Source: Ziziphus jujuba (taxonomy: Eukaryota; Streptophyta; Magnoliopsida; Rosales; Rhamnaceae). Taken from it: a DNA stretch of 64,000 bases. Shown in pieces: positions 12,458 through 23,188 of the stretch. The position numbers and the translations under genes are program-made. Location of the stretch: the NCBI RefSeq assembly GCF_031755915.1, contig NC_083384.1, positions 30,671,001 through 30,735,000 on the forward strand, given 5' to 3'. The notes beneath the pieces are model-generated. The model made no database searches and was not told the origin of the DNA. It saw nothing but the letters and a program-made list of their open reading frames with translations. Position 1 is the first letter of the stretch, and every line of letters starts with the position of its first letter.

Positions 12458-14595
12458 TTTTTGATTCGGATAGAATTCTAGGTTGACTGAGGTACCATTA
12501 CGAAGTACATGTTGGCACGAGTTCGTAGACTAGTAGCACGTTGAAAACGGAGCTACGGTTTGAAAGATATGAGCAAAACAAGTTAAGGTCCAAACTATCC
12601 AAGGGGTTCCGAAGTTGACTTTTCATTCATGTAAAGTTGAGCTTTGACTCATGCATGGTTGTAAAGTACTCGTCGATATGAGTTCATAGACTAGCGGCAC
12701 GCTTAAATTGGACATCGGGTTAAAAAGTTATAGACATGCAAGGTTTCCGAATACAGTATTATTGTAATATATTTGGCTTGAGTGAACAGTGTGTGCCATG
12801 TGTCGCAATTTCAGCCAATTCCATGAGTGAATAGTGTCACCCACGGGTGGCTTTTATTTTGGCAAAACACGTGAGTCGGCGGGGGAAAGGAGAGAGAAAG
12901 AGAGGAGGGGAGAGAGAGAGAGAGCTAGAGAGAGAAACCAACCGGCCGCCACTGTTCACCCATTTCTGGCCATCAGAATAGTACACGTGCCACCGCACCT
13001 TGAAGCCCACTTGAAAACCGGCCGGCCAACCAAAAATCACGGCCAGCAGACCCCCGACGTGCCGGGATCGAGGCTTTTTTAGGCGGCGCATCGATTCCTT
13101 CAAATCCCAATTTCTCCCTATTCTGGCCACCGTTTGCCTCACTGATGGTCCCATTGAGTTACCCATCACCAGATCTACCTTCCCACCAAAAATCATGGCC
13201 AATGGCCATCGGACGCACCGCCGGCGGTGGCGAATTCCGATGACCACGGCGGCTCACCGGGAAATTGACTTTCCGGCGAGTTTCCGGTTGCACCGCCCCT
13301 CCTTTCCCACTAATTCTAACTCTCTGAACCCAAATCCGGTATCCCCTTTCCTCAAATCTCAACGGATTGAGAGAATCGAGGAGTGGAATCCCGAAAGCTT
13401 TCCGGTGAGATTCCTACCACCACGGGTCCGATCTCCGAGAGGTAAGCCTCAATCCGCGTTCCTCATTCCATAAGCTTCGATTCGGTATATTATTCGTCAA
13501 TTTTGGTTAACGTTTGTGTTATTCCCCCCGGGTACCGGGTATTATTTATCCAAATAAAATATTAATTTATTTGAGATGTGTAATATTGTTGTTCTAGGAG
13601 CACGTGTACATCGTGGAATTGATCCCATGGAGGATCTTGGATTAATTGCGTGCTCGAGGTGAGTGACCCACCTTCAAAATTATTTTGGGATATTAAAATT
13701 TATATATTTTGTGTTAATTGGTTATTTGACAATATGTTTGATGTGTTGAATATTTAGTAAATTTATATTTGGAATTTTTGATGCCAAAATTGAATGGCAT
13801 TAAATATTTGGGCATCATAAAATATGTTGGTTCTAAGGAATTTGAGATTTTGGTAAATTTTATCAAATTTCATTGTTAAAATATCTCATAATTAAATATT
13901 TGATAAATATGTTTTAGGTATTTGATATTAAGAGAATTTCCAGATAAATGATATTGCTAATTTATAATGTTTTTAATATATGTTTTGGTGCCAAAGGAAT
14001 ATATTTGGAAATTTAAAGAAATTGTGGTTTGATTTATTTTAATTATTACTATGGTTAATAGTTTTAAAAATTGTTTTGGGGTATAATATAATATATATGT
14101 GCTCGAATAATTTGGCTTATATACCATTGGATTGAATGTTTGGATTATGCATATACAAATATTTGCCTTATTAAATATGAGTTGTTATTTTACGTAAGGT
14201 TTGACGATATATTAAATGGTTTTAAATTCTAATAGGTTCATAAGTGAACTTGGAGTAATTAAATATTTTGATATTTAATTTGGGGTTTTAAATTAGTTCG
14301 GAAATGATTTATTTGAGAAGCAGATAGAAAATTTTATGATTTTAAGCACGTTCAAGTATTTTAAGAATTTTATGGGTTTAAAAATTGATTTATGGTGAAT
14401 ATATTTCACTGTGGTATTTCTAGTTTTCGTATGAAATGACGATTTGAAAATTTTGAAATATTTAAACAAGCGGTTGAACTTGACAATTAAATTATGATTA
14501 TGATACAGTAGGATACTGTATCGGTTATTTTTTTTTATTTACATACCATATAGTACCAGAGTTTGGTTCAATATTATATTACAGCGTGCTGGGTT

Positions 14596-14920
14596 TACCA
14601 CGGTACCGTGAGGTTGGTTTCATCCAACGGTTATCTATTATTACCACGGACTGTGAGGCCGGGTTTATCTGACGGTTTATTATTATTACCACAGTGCCGT
14701 GAGGTTGGTTTCATCCAACGGTTATCTATTATTACCACGGACTGTGAGGTCGGGTTCATCCGATGATCTTATTATTATTACCACGGTGCCGTGAGGTTGG
14801 TATCATCCCACAGATTATTATTGCCACAGACCGTGAGGTTGGGTACATCTTGACGGTTATTTATTATTTCCACGACACCATTCATATAATGAGGGTCGTG
14901 AGGTGGGTGTATCCCACGAT
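14596..14920 (+). repeat. 46-bp tandem repeat array in element B
   Basis: Units starting TACCACGG or a close variant begin at 14596, 14642, 14687, 14733, 14779, 14822 and about 14867, a period of 43-46 bp. Alternate units resemble each other more (ACCGTGAGGTTGG versus ACTGTGAGGCCGG), so there is a higher-order dimer of about 92 bp. Confidence 0.85.
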
Positions 14921-15781
14921 TTACAAATTGGTACATCGTATATGTTTGTATATATACTGTTGAGTTACAAATATTGGGGTGATTCCTGCATTTTCATATT
15001 TATTTGGTGGAACTGTATTTATTATAGTATATGCTCAAATGTTTATATCTGGATTTGAAACATTTCATAATATTACAATGATCGCTCATTCGTATTTTTG
15101 AGCATCGGTTTTTATGATATTAATTGGGGTACAAGTTTGGGTTTTGGTGAAATGATTTTTAAACGGGGAACTTTTCCAACGGAGTGAATGGTGAGGGTTT
15201 TGGGTGAAAATATTATTTTCAATTAATTATTATTTATTTATTTATTCTTAATTAATCAAGTGTACTATAATTATTATTACGGTTATAATTGTACAGTAGA
15301 TAGGGTCACTCACTGAGATGATTTGCATCTTATATTTCTGAATTTCGTTCCCCTAGGTACCAGGTTTGGGAGACGTTGATCGTCCGGGACGAGCCCGACG
15401 TCTCAGCTCTTTGCCGAAAGTCCAAGAAACATTTCTTCCCTTTTTCCTCTTCATCTTGTATTGCTTCTTTATCTGACATTGTATTAATTCCACATTTATT
15501 TGTATAATACTCTGTATATTGTATTGGACATTTAGTTATTAATTATGCACTAATTTACCGTTATTCATTTGGAATGCTGCAAATTTGTGGAATTAAATTG
15601 TAGTAATGTGGGAGGAATAAGGGGATGTATATAGAAGTGTATTTTCAGTCCAGGAAATTTGTGGTAAGTCCAACCCTTAGGGGAGGTTCTGCCGGATTTT
15701 CCATTGGAAGGTCCGGTAGGGTTTCCCTGGGATCAAGGCTTGTCTAGGGTTCCGGTGAGGAATTTTGGACGGGTCCTGACA

Positions 15782-16204
15782 TTTTAACTTTCCAAATGTG
15801 GGTTTTTTGACTTGATGTATGAATTTTTAGTAAAAAACAAGTTTTTGGAATAAGGATTCTCAACGGGAGAATCAAAGGGAAAGACGAAAAAGAGAAAAAT
15901 TAGTTTTCTGCACATTTTGGTTAGTGAGTGTGGTAAAGATCAGGTACTGTAAAAGCTCGAGGGAAATCCAAGTGGTGTTTTGTCTGAGATTTCGAATCCG
16001 TTGTATCCTGGGAGACTGCCGTCGGAAGACACTAGCACCAGTGGGACGGAAATAGTCTTAAAGACACTATAGTACCACACAGGCTTCGGACCAATATTTC
16101 AACAAGCAGATCAAATCTAGAAAAATACAAGTTCCCAATTTTTTTTTATTTGTATCTTCATTCCACATATATATATTCATACATTATGTATATTTTTAGC
16201 AACA
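15782..16204 (+). repeat. Copia-2 5' LTR, right part
   Basis: 15856-16204 repeats 19085-19476 with scattered substitutions and one length change in a T-rich stretch. It ends TTTTTAGCAACA. The left part of the same LTR lies before element B (about 12050-12347). Confidence 0.8.
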
Positions 16205-17450
16205 TTCTTACGACTATTCCATGAATATATGTTTATGTATGTGGGATTGAGTAAAAAAAAAAAAAAATTGCTTTCAACCCGTGGAGATTTAATGAATGGG
16301 TATGTTGTTATTTTTAATTTTTGTTTAATTAAAGGAATTTTATTTAAATGGTTTTATTTTTATACATGCCTATGATTCATCTCTTTATTATTATTAGGTA
16401 TGAAAGCAATATATTTATATATTTTATGTTTTAATTTCTTATCTTCAAACCCGTATACAACTTGGTGAGGGGCTTCTATTTTAATTATTTATTTTGTTTT
16501 ATTCTAGTAAATTTGATGCCCATGATTTTATGATATTTAGAGTTTTCAAATTTTTTGTGTATCGGGTTTGAAAAAAAAAATGAAAAAAAAAAATTTGTTC
16601 CCCATGGGTTTGGAATTTTTTGGGCAATATTTAGTTTTGTTTTAAATCAAAATTTTTTCCTAAAATTGAGTTGCCCATGAAATTCTAAACCTTTTGGTGT
16701 TTTTCGGGCAATTTTCCGGTGCCAGAATAGTGTAAAAAGCAAGAAAAATAGTGAATCGGGTCAAAAAATCCGTTTACCAATGAAACGCGTTAAAAAAACC
16801 CGGCTGAAGGTTGAAGATGGGTCAGAAAAAGGATTAACAGGTTTGGATAGGTTTCTGGGTCAGTGGGCCTAGATTTTAAATTTGAATGGACCTGGCTCAG
16901 TTCCAAAGCCCATCTCATGGTTAGAACAGGCTACTGTTCAGCCCAAGCCCAGTCCAAACCCAGGCCCAATGAAATTCGACCTGACTGGATATGCCATGTG
17001 TCGCTGTAACAGAACTCCACGTGGCAATATGAAACGACGACACATGGCTCACCATGGTGAGGCCACGTGTTGTATAGTAGTAAAGCCACGTGTGGGATTC
17101 CATGGGAGCAACATGTCTGACTTTGCTAGTGCCACGCGTCGACCTGTTACAGGTGACACGTGTCACATTCAAAGCAAGCCACATGTCGTCCTAAGGATGA
17201 TCCACGTGTCGATCTGTAGCGGATGACATGTGGCAGTCCGAGAGTGGCACGTGTCGGTCTTTAGTGCGACACGTGGCAGTATCACATGGTGACATGTGAC
17301 AATAAACAATGACAGTGAACGGTATACGTGAACAATGACACATGAACAGTAATTTATGGGTGTATACAGAAACCCTAAAAATCACATTTTTGTATATTTT
17401 CCTTATGGAAATTGGTTTGAATTAGTTTGTTGAAATAGAAATAACAACTA
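16205..17450 (+). other. Copia-2 untranslated leader
   Basis: About 1.2 kb lies between the 5' LTR and gag, with no domain. I do not see an initiator-Met-tRNA primer site after the LTR, unlike Copia-1 and Copia-3. The right third holds the G-box-like cluster listed separately. Confidence 0.5.
17018..17285. promoter_or_regulatory. Cluster of seven CACGTG (G-box) palindromes in the Copia-2 leader
   Basis: CACGTG occurs at 17018, 17064, 17087, 17157, 17203, 17248 and 17280. It is mixed with one-base variants (CATGTG, CACGCG, ACATGT) in a degenerate repeat of CCACGTGTCG-like units. CACGTG is the plant G-box/ABRE core bound by bZIP and bHLH factors. Whether it acts as an enhancer of the element or is a decayed minisatellite cannot be told here. 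Confidence 0.5.
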
Positions 17451-17451
17451 A

Positions 17452-18555
17452 TTGATTTCTGTTTTTATGAAAAATACAGGAATGGCTGGTGGAGATGTGC
17501 CTATTGCACAAGTGCCTTCACAGACTCCTATTTTTCAAGTGCCTCCACCTGCAGGCCATGCAGAAAGACCTGAGAAGTTTGATGGAGCAAATTTTAAGAG
17601 GTGGCAACAGAAAATGCTGTTCTATTTGACTACTCTAGGCCTTGCGAGGTTCCTAATTGAAGACGAACCACTAAGTGATGAAAAGAGTGATAAAGAAACT
17701 CTGATGGCGGTGGATGCGTGGAAGAATTTCGATTATTTATGTCAAAATTATGCCTTGAATGACCTATCTGATGCCTTGTACGGAGTGTATTGTGGCACGA
17801 AATCAGCAAAAGAGCTATGGGAAACTCTGGACCGAAAATACAAGACTAAGAATGCAGGGTCCGGAAAGTTTGTGGTAGGTAAATTCTTGGACTATATGAT
17901 GGTGGATACCAAGCCACTGATAAGTCAAGTACATGAGCTGCAAGTGCTTATCCAAGAACTTCTTGCCGAAGGGATGTTCATTAATGAAGCCTTTCAAGTT
18001 GCTACAATGATTGAGAAGCTGCCTCCTAGTTGGAGAGACTTAAGAAATTATCTTAAGCACAAGAGAAAGGAAATAGACATGGAGGCTCTTATTGGAAACC
18101 TTCAAATACAAGATGACAATAGGAGGGCTGATAGAAGATCCATGAAGGCTGGAATAAAGGCTAATGTTGTAGAGCATGGTAGTAGCTCCAAGAACAAGAA
18201 GAAACCTGGAAAGAGTTCCAAGTTAGGGCCTAAAGGAGGCATCTCCAAGAAGGCCAAGTTTCAAGGAAAATGTTTCAATTGTGACAAAATGGGTCATAGA
18301 GCGGCGGATTGTAGACTGCCGAAGAGAAAGAGGAACATAAAGACAACAATGATGGAGCATATCACAAGAGATGTTGATGAAATTGACCTAAGCGCTGTTG
18401 TCTCTGAGGTGAACCTAGTGGGTTCTAACCCAAGAGAGTGGTGGATAGATACAGGTGCAACCCGCCACGTGTGTGTAGATAGAAGCATGTTCACCTCCTT
18501 CGAACCAAAGGCAAATGGGGAGAAGTTGTTCATGGGGAATTCTTCATATTCATAA
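17452..18555 (+). CDS. Copia-2 Gag-protease fragment
   Basis: This open frame of 367 codons holds a copia gag. The likely native start is Met11 (17482, MAGGDVP), since the copia N-terminus begins there. The order is: gag core with PEKFDGANFKRWQQKMLFYL, a basic linker, a complete CCHC knuckle CFNCDKMGHRAADC (about residues 275-288), and the aspartic protease start WWIDTGATRHVC (about residues 337-348) with the DTG active site. It ends at a TAA inside the protease, after which the same frame continues. Gag would form the particle and bind RNA. The element lacks polymerase, so it could move only with help in trans. Confidence 0.85.
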   Translation: MISVFMKNTGMAGGDVPIAQVPSQTPIFQVPPPAGHAERPEKFDGANFKRWQQKMLFYLTTLGLARFLIEDEPLSDEKSDKETLMAVDAWKNFDYLCQNYALNDLSDALYGVYCGTKSAKELWETLDRKYKTKNAGSGKFVVGKFLDYMMVDTKPLISQVHELQVLIQELLAEGMFINEAFQVATMIEKLPPSWRDLRNYLKHKRKEIDMEALIGNLQIQDDNRRADRRSMKAGIKANVVEHGSSSKNKKKPGKSSKLGPKGGISKKAKFQGKCFNCDKMGHRAADCRLPKRKRNIKTTMMEHITRDVDEIDLSAVVSEVNLVGSNPREWWIDTGATRHVCVDRSMFTSFEPKANGEKLFMGNSSYS

Positions 18556-19060
18556 ATCCAAGGGGAAGGTAAGATTGTCTTGAAGATGGCCTCTGGGGAG
18601 GATCTGACTTTGAATAATGTACTATATGTTCCAGATATTCATAAGAATTTAATGTCTGGATCGTTGCTAAGCAAACATGGTTTTCGCTTAGTGTTTGAGT
18701 CAGACAAGGTTATCTTGTCCAAGTATGGAATGCTTGTGGAAAAGGGCTATGCAGTCAATGGTATGTTCAAATTGAATGTAATAACTGTAATGCCACAGAA
18801 TATTAATAATAAAGCTAGTACTTCTTCCGTTTACTTGCTTGAGTCTTCCATTTTGTGGCATGGTAGACTAGGTCATGTTAATTATAATTCTTTGCTGAGG
18901 TTAATTAACTTGAATCATATTCCCATGTTTGATATTGATACCACACATAAGTGTGAAACTTGTGTAGAGGCAAAATTAACGAGATTATCATATCAAACAA
19001 TTGAAAGAAATAATGAACCTTTGGATTTAATACATAGTGATGTATGTGCCTCCATTTGGA
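18556..19060 (+). pseudogene. Copia-2 protease end and GAG-pre-integrase, truncated
   Basis: In frame with the preceding Gag frame after one TAA (18553-18555). It reads the protease tail (NNVLYVPDIHKNLMSGSLLS), then LWHGRLGHVNYNSLLRL and CETCVEAKLTRLSY of the GAG-pre-integrase zinc region, and LDLIHSDV at the integrase start. Just after this the sequence jumps into 3' LTR sequence at about 19085, so the rest of pol is deleted. Confidence 0.85.
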
Positions 19061-19084
19061 GAGTATTGTGCTCAACATGGCATA

Positions 19085-19476
19085 ATAAGGATTCCCAACG
19101 GGAGAATCAAAGGGAAAGACAAAAAAGAGAAAAATTAGTTTTCTGCACATTTTGGTTAGTGAGTGTGGTAAAGATCAGGTACTCTGAAAGTTCGAGGGAA
19201 ATCCAAGTGGTGTTTTGTCTAAGATTTCGAATCCGTTGTATCCTGGGAGATTGCCTTCGGAAAACACCAGCATTAGTGGGACGGGAATAGTCTTAAGGAC
19301 ACTGTGGTACCACACAGGCCTCAGACCAATATTTCAACAAGCAGATCAAATCTAGAAAAATACAAGTTCCCAATCTTTTTTATTTATTTATTTTTTATTT
19401 TTTGATCTTTTTCTGTATTTTTATTTGTATCTTCATTCCACATATATATTCATATATTATATATATTTTAGTAACA
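19085..19476 (+). repeat. Copia-2 3' LTR (5'-truncated)
   Basis: This is a direct copy of 15856-16204, ending TTTTAGTAACA. Right of it, from about 19486, the sequence matches the cluster spacer at 32121-32380. Confidence 0.8.
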
Positions 19477-20196
19477 AGTCTTCCTTGAACTGCTATATGA
19501 CATGAATATCTCATAGGCAATAGTCGCTAATGTTGAAAAATTTCATTTGATCAATTATATAAATTATTATTATACCAAGAAACAACCAAAAGACTAATAA
19601 GTAAGTTTAAGTAATATTATTAGCCAATCACAAGTTTTCTTCCATATTAAGTACCCAATTGAAACACTTCATTCTATATGAATAAGTTGCTGAATTTTAT
19701 AGAACTACAAGTTATTGTTTTTAACAAGAGATAGAATTGATGTATCACTGCTTTTATTTGTCTCCCACACAAAAGTCAAACTTTATGTACATATGAGTCC
19801 ATTTTTACACGGTAAGGTTGAACCAGGATTTAAACTTAGATCATAGATATGATTTTGTAGAATTCTGATGATCTGCATTTTGATCACATGTCTGTTCAAA
19901 TAATACAACAAAGCAAGTCAAATAATGAATAAGCCAAGACTGGTGATTGCTACATTTGTTGTGCCCATCTGTCCGTAAGAAAAGCACTGTTAAAATTAGT
20001 ATACAAAAATAAGCAAAAACAAAAACAAAGATAGAAACAGAGGTTTTTTTTTTTTTTTTTTTTTCTCTGTCAGAAAAAAGACAAGAGGATCTTAATTATA
20101 ATTTTGATGGGAATTTTGGAGAGACTTTCAGAGGTAGTATGGAAATATGTCCCCATATATATATATATATATATATATAAATCCAAGAGACATAGA
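19477..20196. other. Cluster spacer module
   Basis: 19486-19990 is similar to 32120-32620: the same order of blocks such as AGCCAATCACAAGTTTTCTT and GATGATCTGCATTTTGAT. A decayed copy of the short hydrophobic frame starts at 19925 (MNKPRLVIATFVV, then stop). No gene is seen. A T-run (20043-20064) and an (AT)n stretch (20155-20180) follow. Confidence 0.6.
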
Positions 20197-20275
20197 TATA
20201 TAATGGATGCTTCTCTTAAAGCGTCCTTCCAACCTTCTCCACTATGTCCTTGAAACGTTCTTCAAGTTCATATAT
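20197..20275 (-). pseudogene. TNL relic: 3' end of a TIR exon
   Basis: The run GGATGCTTCTCTTAAAGCG followed by a TTCTCCACTATGTCCTTGAAACG stretch matches the end of the TIR exon in the four TNL genes (for example 27463-27530). Only about 80 bp remain, with a short deletion. It is the trace of another TNL copy or of an unequal exchange. Confidence 0.65.
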
Positions 20276-21905
20276 TTGTACTAGCTTTTGTAATTCTATA
20301 TATATAATTGTTTAAAAGCTAAACATCACAACGATTCTAGTGTAACTTTGGACAAAAAATTCCTGAATAATAGAATTTTTCTATATATATATATATACAT
20401 ATATGAAGATCTAGACTGGACTCTCCTGTTTTTCCATTCTAGAAGTTATCATTGATTTCTTATATGTCTGCTTGTACAATTTTGCTTTCTACCCATTTCA
20501 TTCGTTATTTGTAGTTATTAGAGCTGCTGTTTCTGTGTTGCTTTGGTGCTTGGTGCAGTTTCATTTGAGAGAGGGACTTAGAAATTGTCCACCTTTGCAT
20601 TCCACATCAAGCATTAATTCCACATCTGCTTTTAGTCATTCCAATTCACTGCCCTCTTTTGATTGGTCCATAGTCTTTTATCTTATCTGGTTTCTGTTGG
20701 TTGATTTACTGCTCTATAGCTTCACTTACTGTATAAAAAGGTCAAAAACCTGGATTGCTTTTTATTTTCTTAGTTCTTGTTGTTTGACTTTTTATTTTCT
20801 TAGTTCTTGTTGTTCTCAATTACTGCTTTAGTGCTTTTCTTATTCTTCAATTCTATCATTCGTTTTCTCATTGCTGATAAAGGAAAAGAGAAAAAAAAAA
20901 GAAAGGAAAAAAAAAATCTTTCATTGCAAGTTTAAGCTTTAAGGAACAAAAAGAAGATAAATAAATTCTATATGAACACCACCCATATCGGCTTTTTCTG
21001 GTATTCCACAGGTGCGTCTTGATTTGAAACCCCTTTTTTTTTTTCTTTTTTTTTTTTCTTTTGCACATATCAGGTTTTCGGAAAAAAATAAATTTGTTTT
21101 CTTGTTCTACAAGTTATCCTCCCATTGGTCATGTACAATTGTAGTTGTCTGTTGTTCGATAGATGAGGTTGGCCCTATGTTTCTTTACATCCATATCCAT
21201 ATCTTTAGTCAGATTCAAGTAATGCTTTCCTCACTTTTATATTAGGAAATTATTGTGATTATTATGACCAAAAAAACTTCTTTGTTATTCATTTTCCCTT
21301 CTATTTTTTTGATAAAATATTTATCTTCTCACTGCTAATATGTAGTAGTATAACCTTTGCACTGTTGCCACATATGTGGAGAAAATACTTACACTTTTTT
21401 TTTTGATACATTACAAAAACAGAAAAACTTGCTTACCAAATATTAGAATCCATTTTATTTGCCTAAAAAACCAACAGCATTTTCATGCAATCAAAATTAT
21501 TTACAAAACCAGTCATAATGAAATAAGTCAATATACATTTTTAGTGTTCCCACCAGAAAAAAAAAAAAGATATACGGCTTCCAAATGTGTATATATCTAA
21601 TTTTTTATTATACCCTACTAGAAAATGTCGACGTCCTTACATAGAAAGACAAGGCACCACACCATTCATTTGTAGCCACTGTTAACGTGTCTGCATTGAC
21701 ATTTCACGCACGGTTTCTTCATTTGTACAAAGGCACCACCCCATTCATTTGTAGCTAGCTATTAGCTGATCTTTATTTATACAAAAGCAAATGATCACTA
21801 TTCACAAGTTCAGGTTGGATCAGGATTCAAATAGAGATCATATATATGATTTGGAGAATTTTGATGATCTGCATTTTTGTCACGTGTATGTTCCATTGGA
21901 GAATA
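20276..21905. other. Spacer with a duplicated block
   Basis: 20850-21350 is similar to 28870-29400, including CTACAAGTT, GGTCATGTACAATT and a block ATCCATATCCA...AGTCAGATTCAAG. The plus-strand frame at 20472-20831 (119 codons, Phe/Leu/Ser rich) has no recognisable domain and looks like chance. I see no gene. Confidence 0.5.
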
Positions 21906-21980
21906 ATGAATATGCTGAGACTGGTGATCATTACTTTAGTTGCGCTCATCCTTATAACATGTTTGACATGCAAATTTTGA
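21906..21980 (+). CDS. Short hydrophobic reading frame, copy 2 (24 aa), function unknown
   Basis: The frame MNMLRLVIITLVALILITCL, then TCKF and stop, gives a single hydrophobic segment with one or two basic residues in front, like a signal anchor. Related frames occur at 22168 and 55847, with decayed copies at 19925 and 32598 (GTG in place of ATG). Between copies the length differs by three bases and no shift occurs in the first 17 codons. It lies about 1.2 kb beyond the 3' end of TNL-2 on the opposite strand. It may be a real micropeptide or simply part of the repeated TNL 3' flank. Confidence 0.25.
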   Translation: MNMLRLVIITLVALILITCLTCKF

Positions 21981-22167
21981 AGAATCTGAGGCTTTTTTTT
22001 TGCAGTTCTTGTAGTAATGAAGTTTCTTTTTATTAAGGCCCTGTTTTATATTAGGCATTCTTTCCATGGGATATATGAACGAAACAGATGAAATAAAATG
22101 TCATTTTTTTATTTGTATCTTGCTGTCAAGTGGTAGTCAAAATCTGTACAGACTTTATGTAGAAATA

Positions 22168-22245
22168 ATGAATACGCTGAAAATGGTGATTCTTGCTTTA
22201 GTTGTGCTTATCCTTATAGTATGTACTTTCACATGCAAACTTTGA
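22168..22245 (+). CDS. Short hydrophobic reading frame, copy 3 (25 aa), function unknown
   Basis: MNTLKMVILALVVLILIVCT, then FTCKL and stop. It is a tandem neighbour of the copy at 21906 (262 bp apart) and nearest to TNL-2. It differs from the 55847 copy mostly by single substitutions, several of them conservative in the hydrophobic stretch. There is no evidence of expression. Confidence 0.25.
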   Translation: MNTLKMVILALVVLILIVCTFTCKL

Positions 22246-22785
22246 AGAATCTGAGGGGTTTTTGCAGTGGTGAACCATTTTCGTTTTTTTTTTTTTTCTC
22301 CGGATAAGGATAAATGGAAATTTACAAGCCTATTGGACCTTTTCCCAAGGCCACATCTGTTTTAGAGAAAAAATATATACCAAATTGACATTAACAAATT
22401 CAAATGAAAATATACAGTATCATTCAAGGAAACAACATGCAAACACAAAAATGATCACCAACTATACACAAACACACTTTGTCAACCATAAGCACGGAGA
22501 ATTTGGGGGGCAGGGGTGGGTGGGGATTGAAAATCAATCAAGAATACTGTTTCTTTCTTATTCCGAAAATTTTTCCAGAAACCAAAGTCGGAAAGCCTTT
22601 CAAATACACATTCTTTAACCTGATATTAAGAAAGATAAGAACGTTTAAAGAAATTCATATGGATATATGCACATATACAGAGTATACCAACTCCAATACC
22701 AGGACCAAAAAAGAGGACGAGTGAGGACTTTTCTATAAGTGTTGTGGTGCCCGCAAAGCTTACAGAGTGTCTTCATAACCTGAAA

Positions 22786-22992
22786 CTGAAAAATCCATAA
22801 AAAAATACAAATAAGCATTATCTTTTTCCTGTATCATTTCAAATGAAATAAAATGCGCTTCTATTTTGAAATAACCTTATAATTTACAAACTTAGCATAC
22901 AAATTAAATAAAATTAAAATACCTCAAATTGCATGCTGAAAATAAAGAATACTAACTTGTAAAATTAAATTTTTGTTTTGAAATTGATTTAC
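22786..22992 (-). other. Predicted 3'UTR intron of TNL-2
   Basis: On the minus strand a donor GTAAATCAA (at 22992) and an acceptor GGATTTTTCAG (ending 22786) flank 207 bp. The same pair flanks 208 bp in TNL-4 (56462-56669). Sequence on both sides is conserved between the copies, so I infer a spliced 3'UTR with a final exon ending left of 22785. Confidence 0.5.
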
Positions 22993-23188
22993 CAAAGCAG
23001 CCATAGAATATGCTTAATTTTCTACAAAGTAATCTTTAGGATATTCTGTCAGTGTCTTTATGATCCAATTGCTCTGCTTCTTCATCATTCACACCAAGCA
23101 AACTCCACTCGTTTGTTTGCAATTGTAAGACACTAGAGTAGTTACAACACATAACCTTGTATTTCATTGCATTAATGATAGGATGTGA

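Larger units (their letters stand above)
12348..15781 (+). mobile_element. Solo-LTR-like element B (3.43 kb), nested in Copia-2 5' LTR
   Basis: It starts TGTAACACCCCGTCC and ends GGGTCCTGACA. Its first 400 bp and last 500 bp are closely similar to A and, reversed, to C. It includes a GC-rich part (12940-13470) and a 46-bp tandem array (14596-14920) not seen in A or C. The flanks share only TTTT, so the target duplication is ambiguous. Joining the flanks restores a continuous LTR reading (GTGGCCTTTTAACTTTCC). No coding domain is seen. Confidence 0.75.
12047..19476 (+). mobile_element. Copia-2: internally deleted Ty1/copia element with a nested insertion
   Basis: A direct repeat at 15856-16204 and 19085-19476 brackets a long leader, gag and protease. 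The 5' LTR would start near TGCACTTTTCG at about 12050 and is interrupted by element B (12348-15781). The 3' LTR lacks its first part because a deletion joins the integrase start (about 19055) to mid-LTR (19085). Integrase, reverse transcriptase and RNase H are missing. Flanks on both sides match the continuous spacer at 32100-32130, which supports an insertion. The exact ends and target duplication are not clear to me. Confidence 0.8.

Noticed and set aside
12834..13473. Several Arg/Pro-rich open frames of 67-136 codons in element B
   Set aside because: GC-rich LTR sequence gives long frames by chance; none is kept in the sister copies.
12343..15786. Perfect target duplication for element B
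   Set aside because: Flanks share only TTTT next to T-rich sequence (CTTTT against TTTTA), so a true 5-bp duplication cannot be claimed.
16921..17385. Frames across the G-box cluster
   Set aside because: Produced by the repeated CCACGTGTCG units; low complexity and present on both strands.
20472..20831. 119-codon hydrophobic frame
   Set aside because: Made of repeated Phe/Leu/Ser from T-rich sequence; no start context, no domain; the duplicated block at 28870 does not keep it.
21791..22036. 81-codon frame overlapping the short hydrophobic frame in another register
   Set aside because: Other copies of the module have stops in this register, so it is not conserved.
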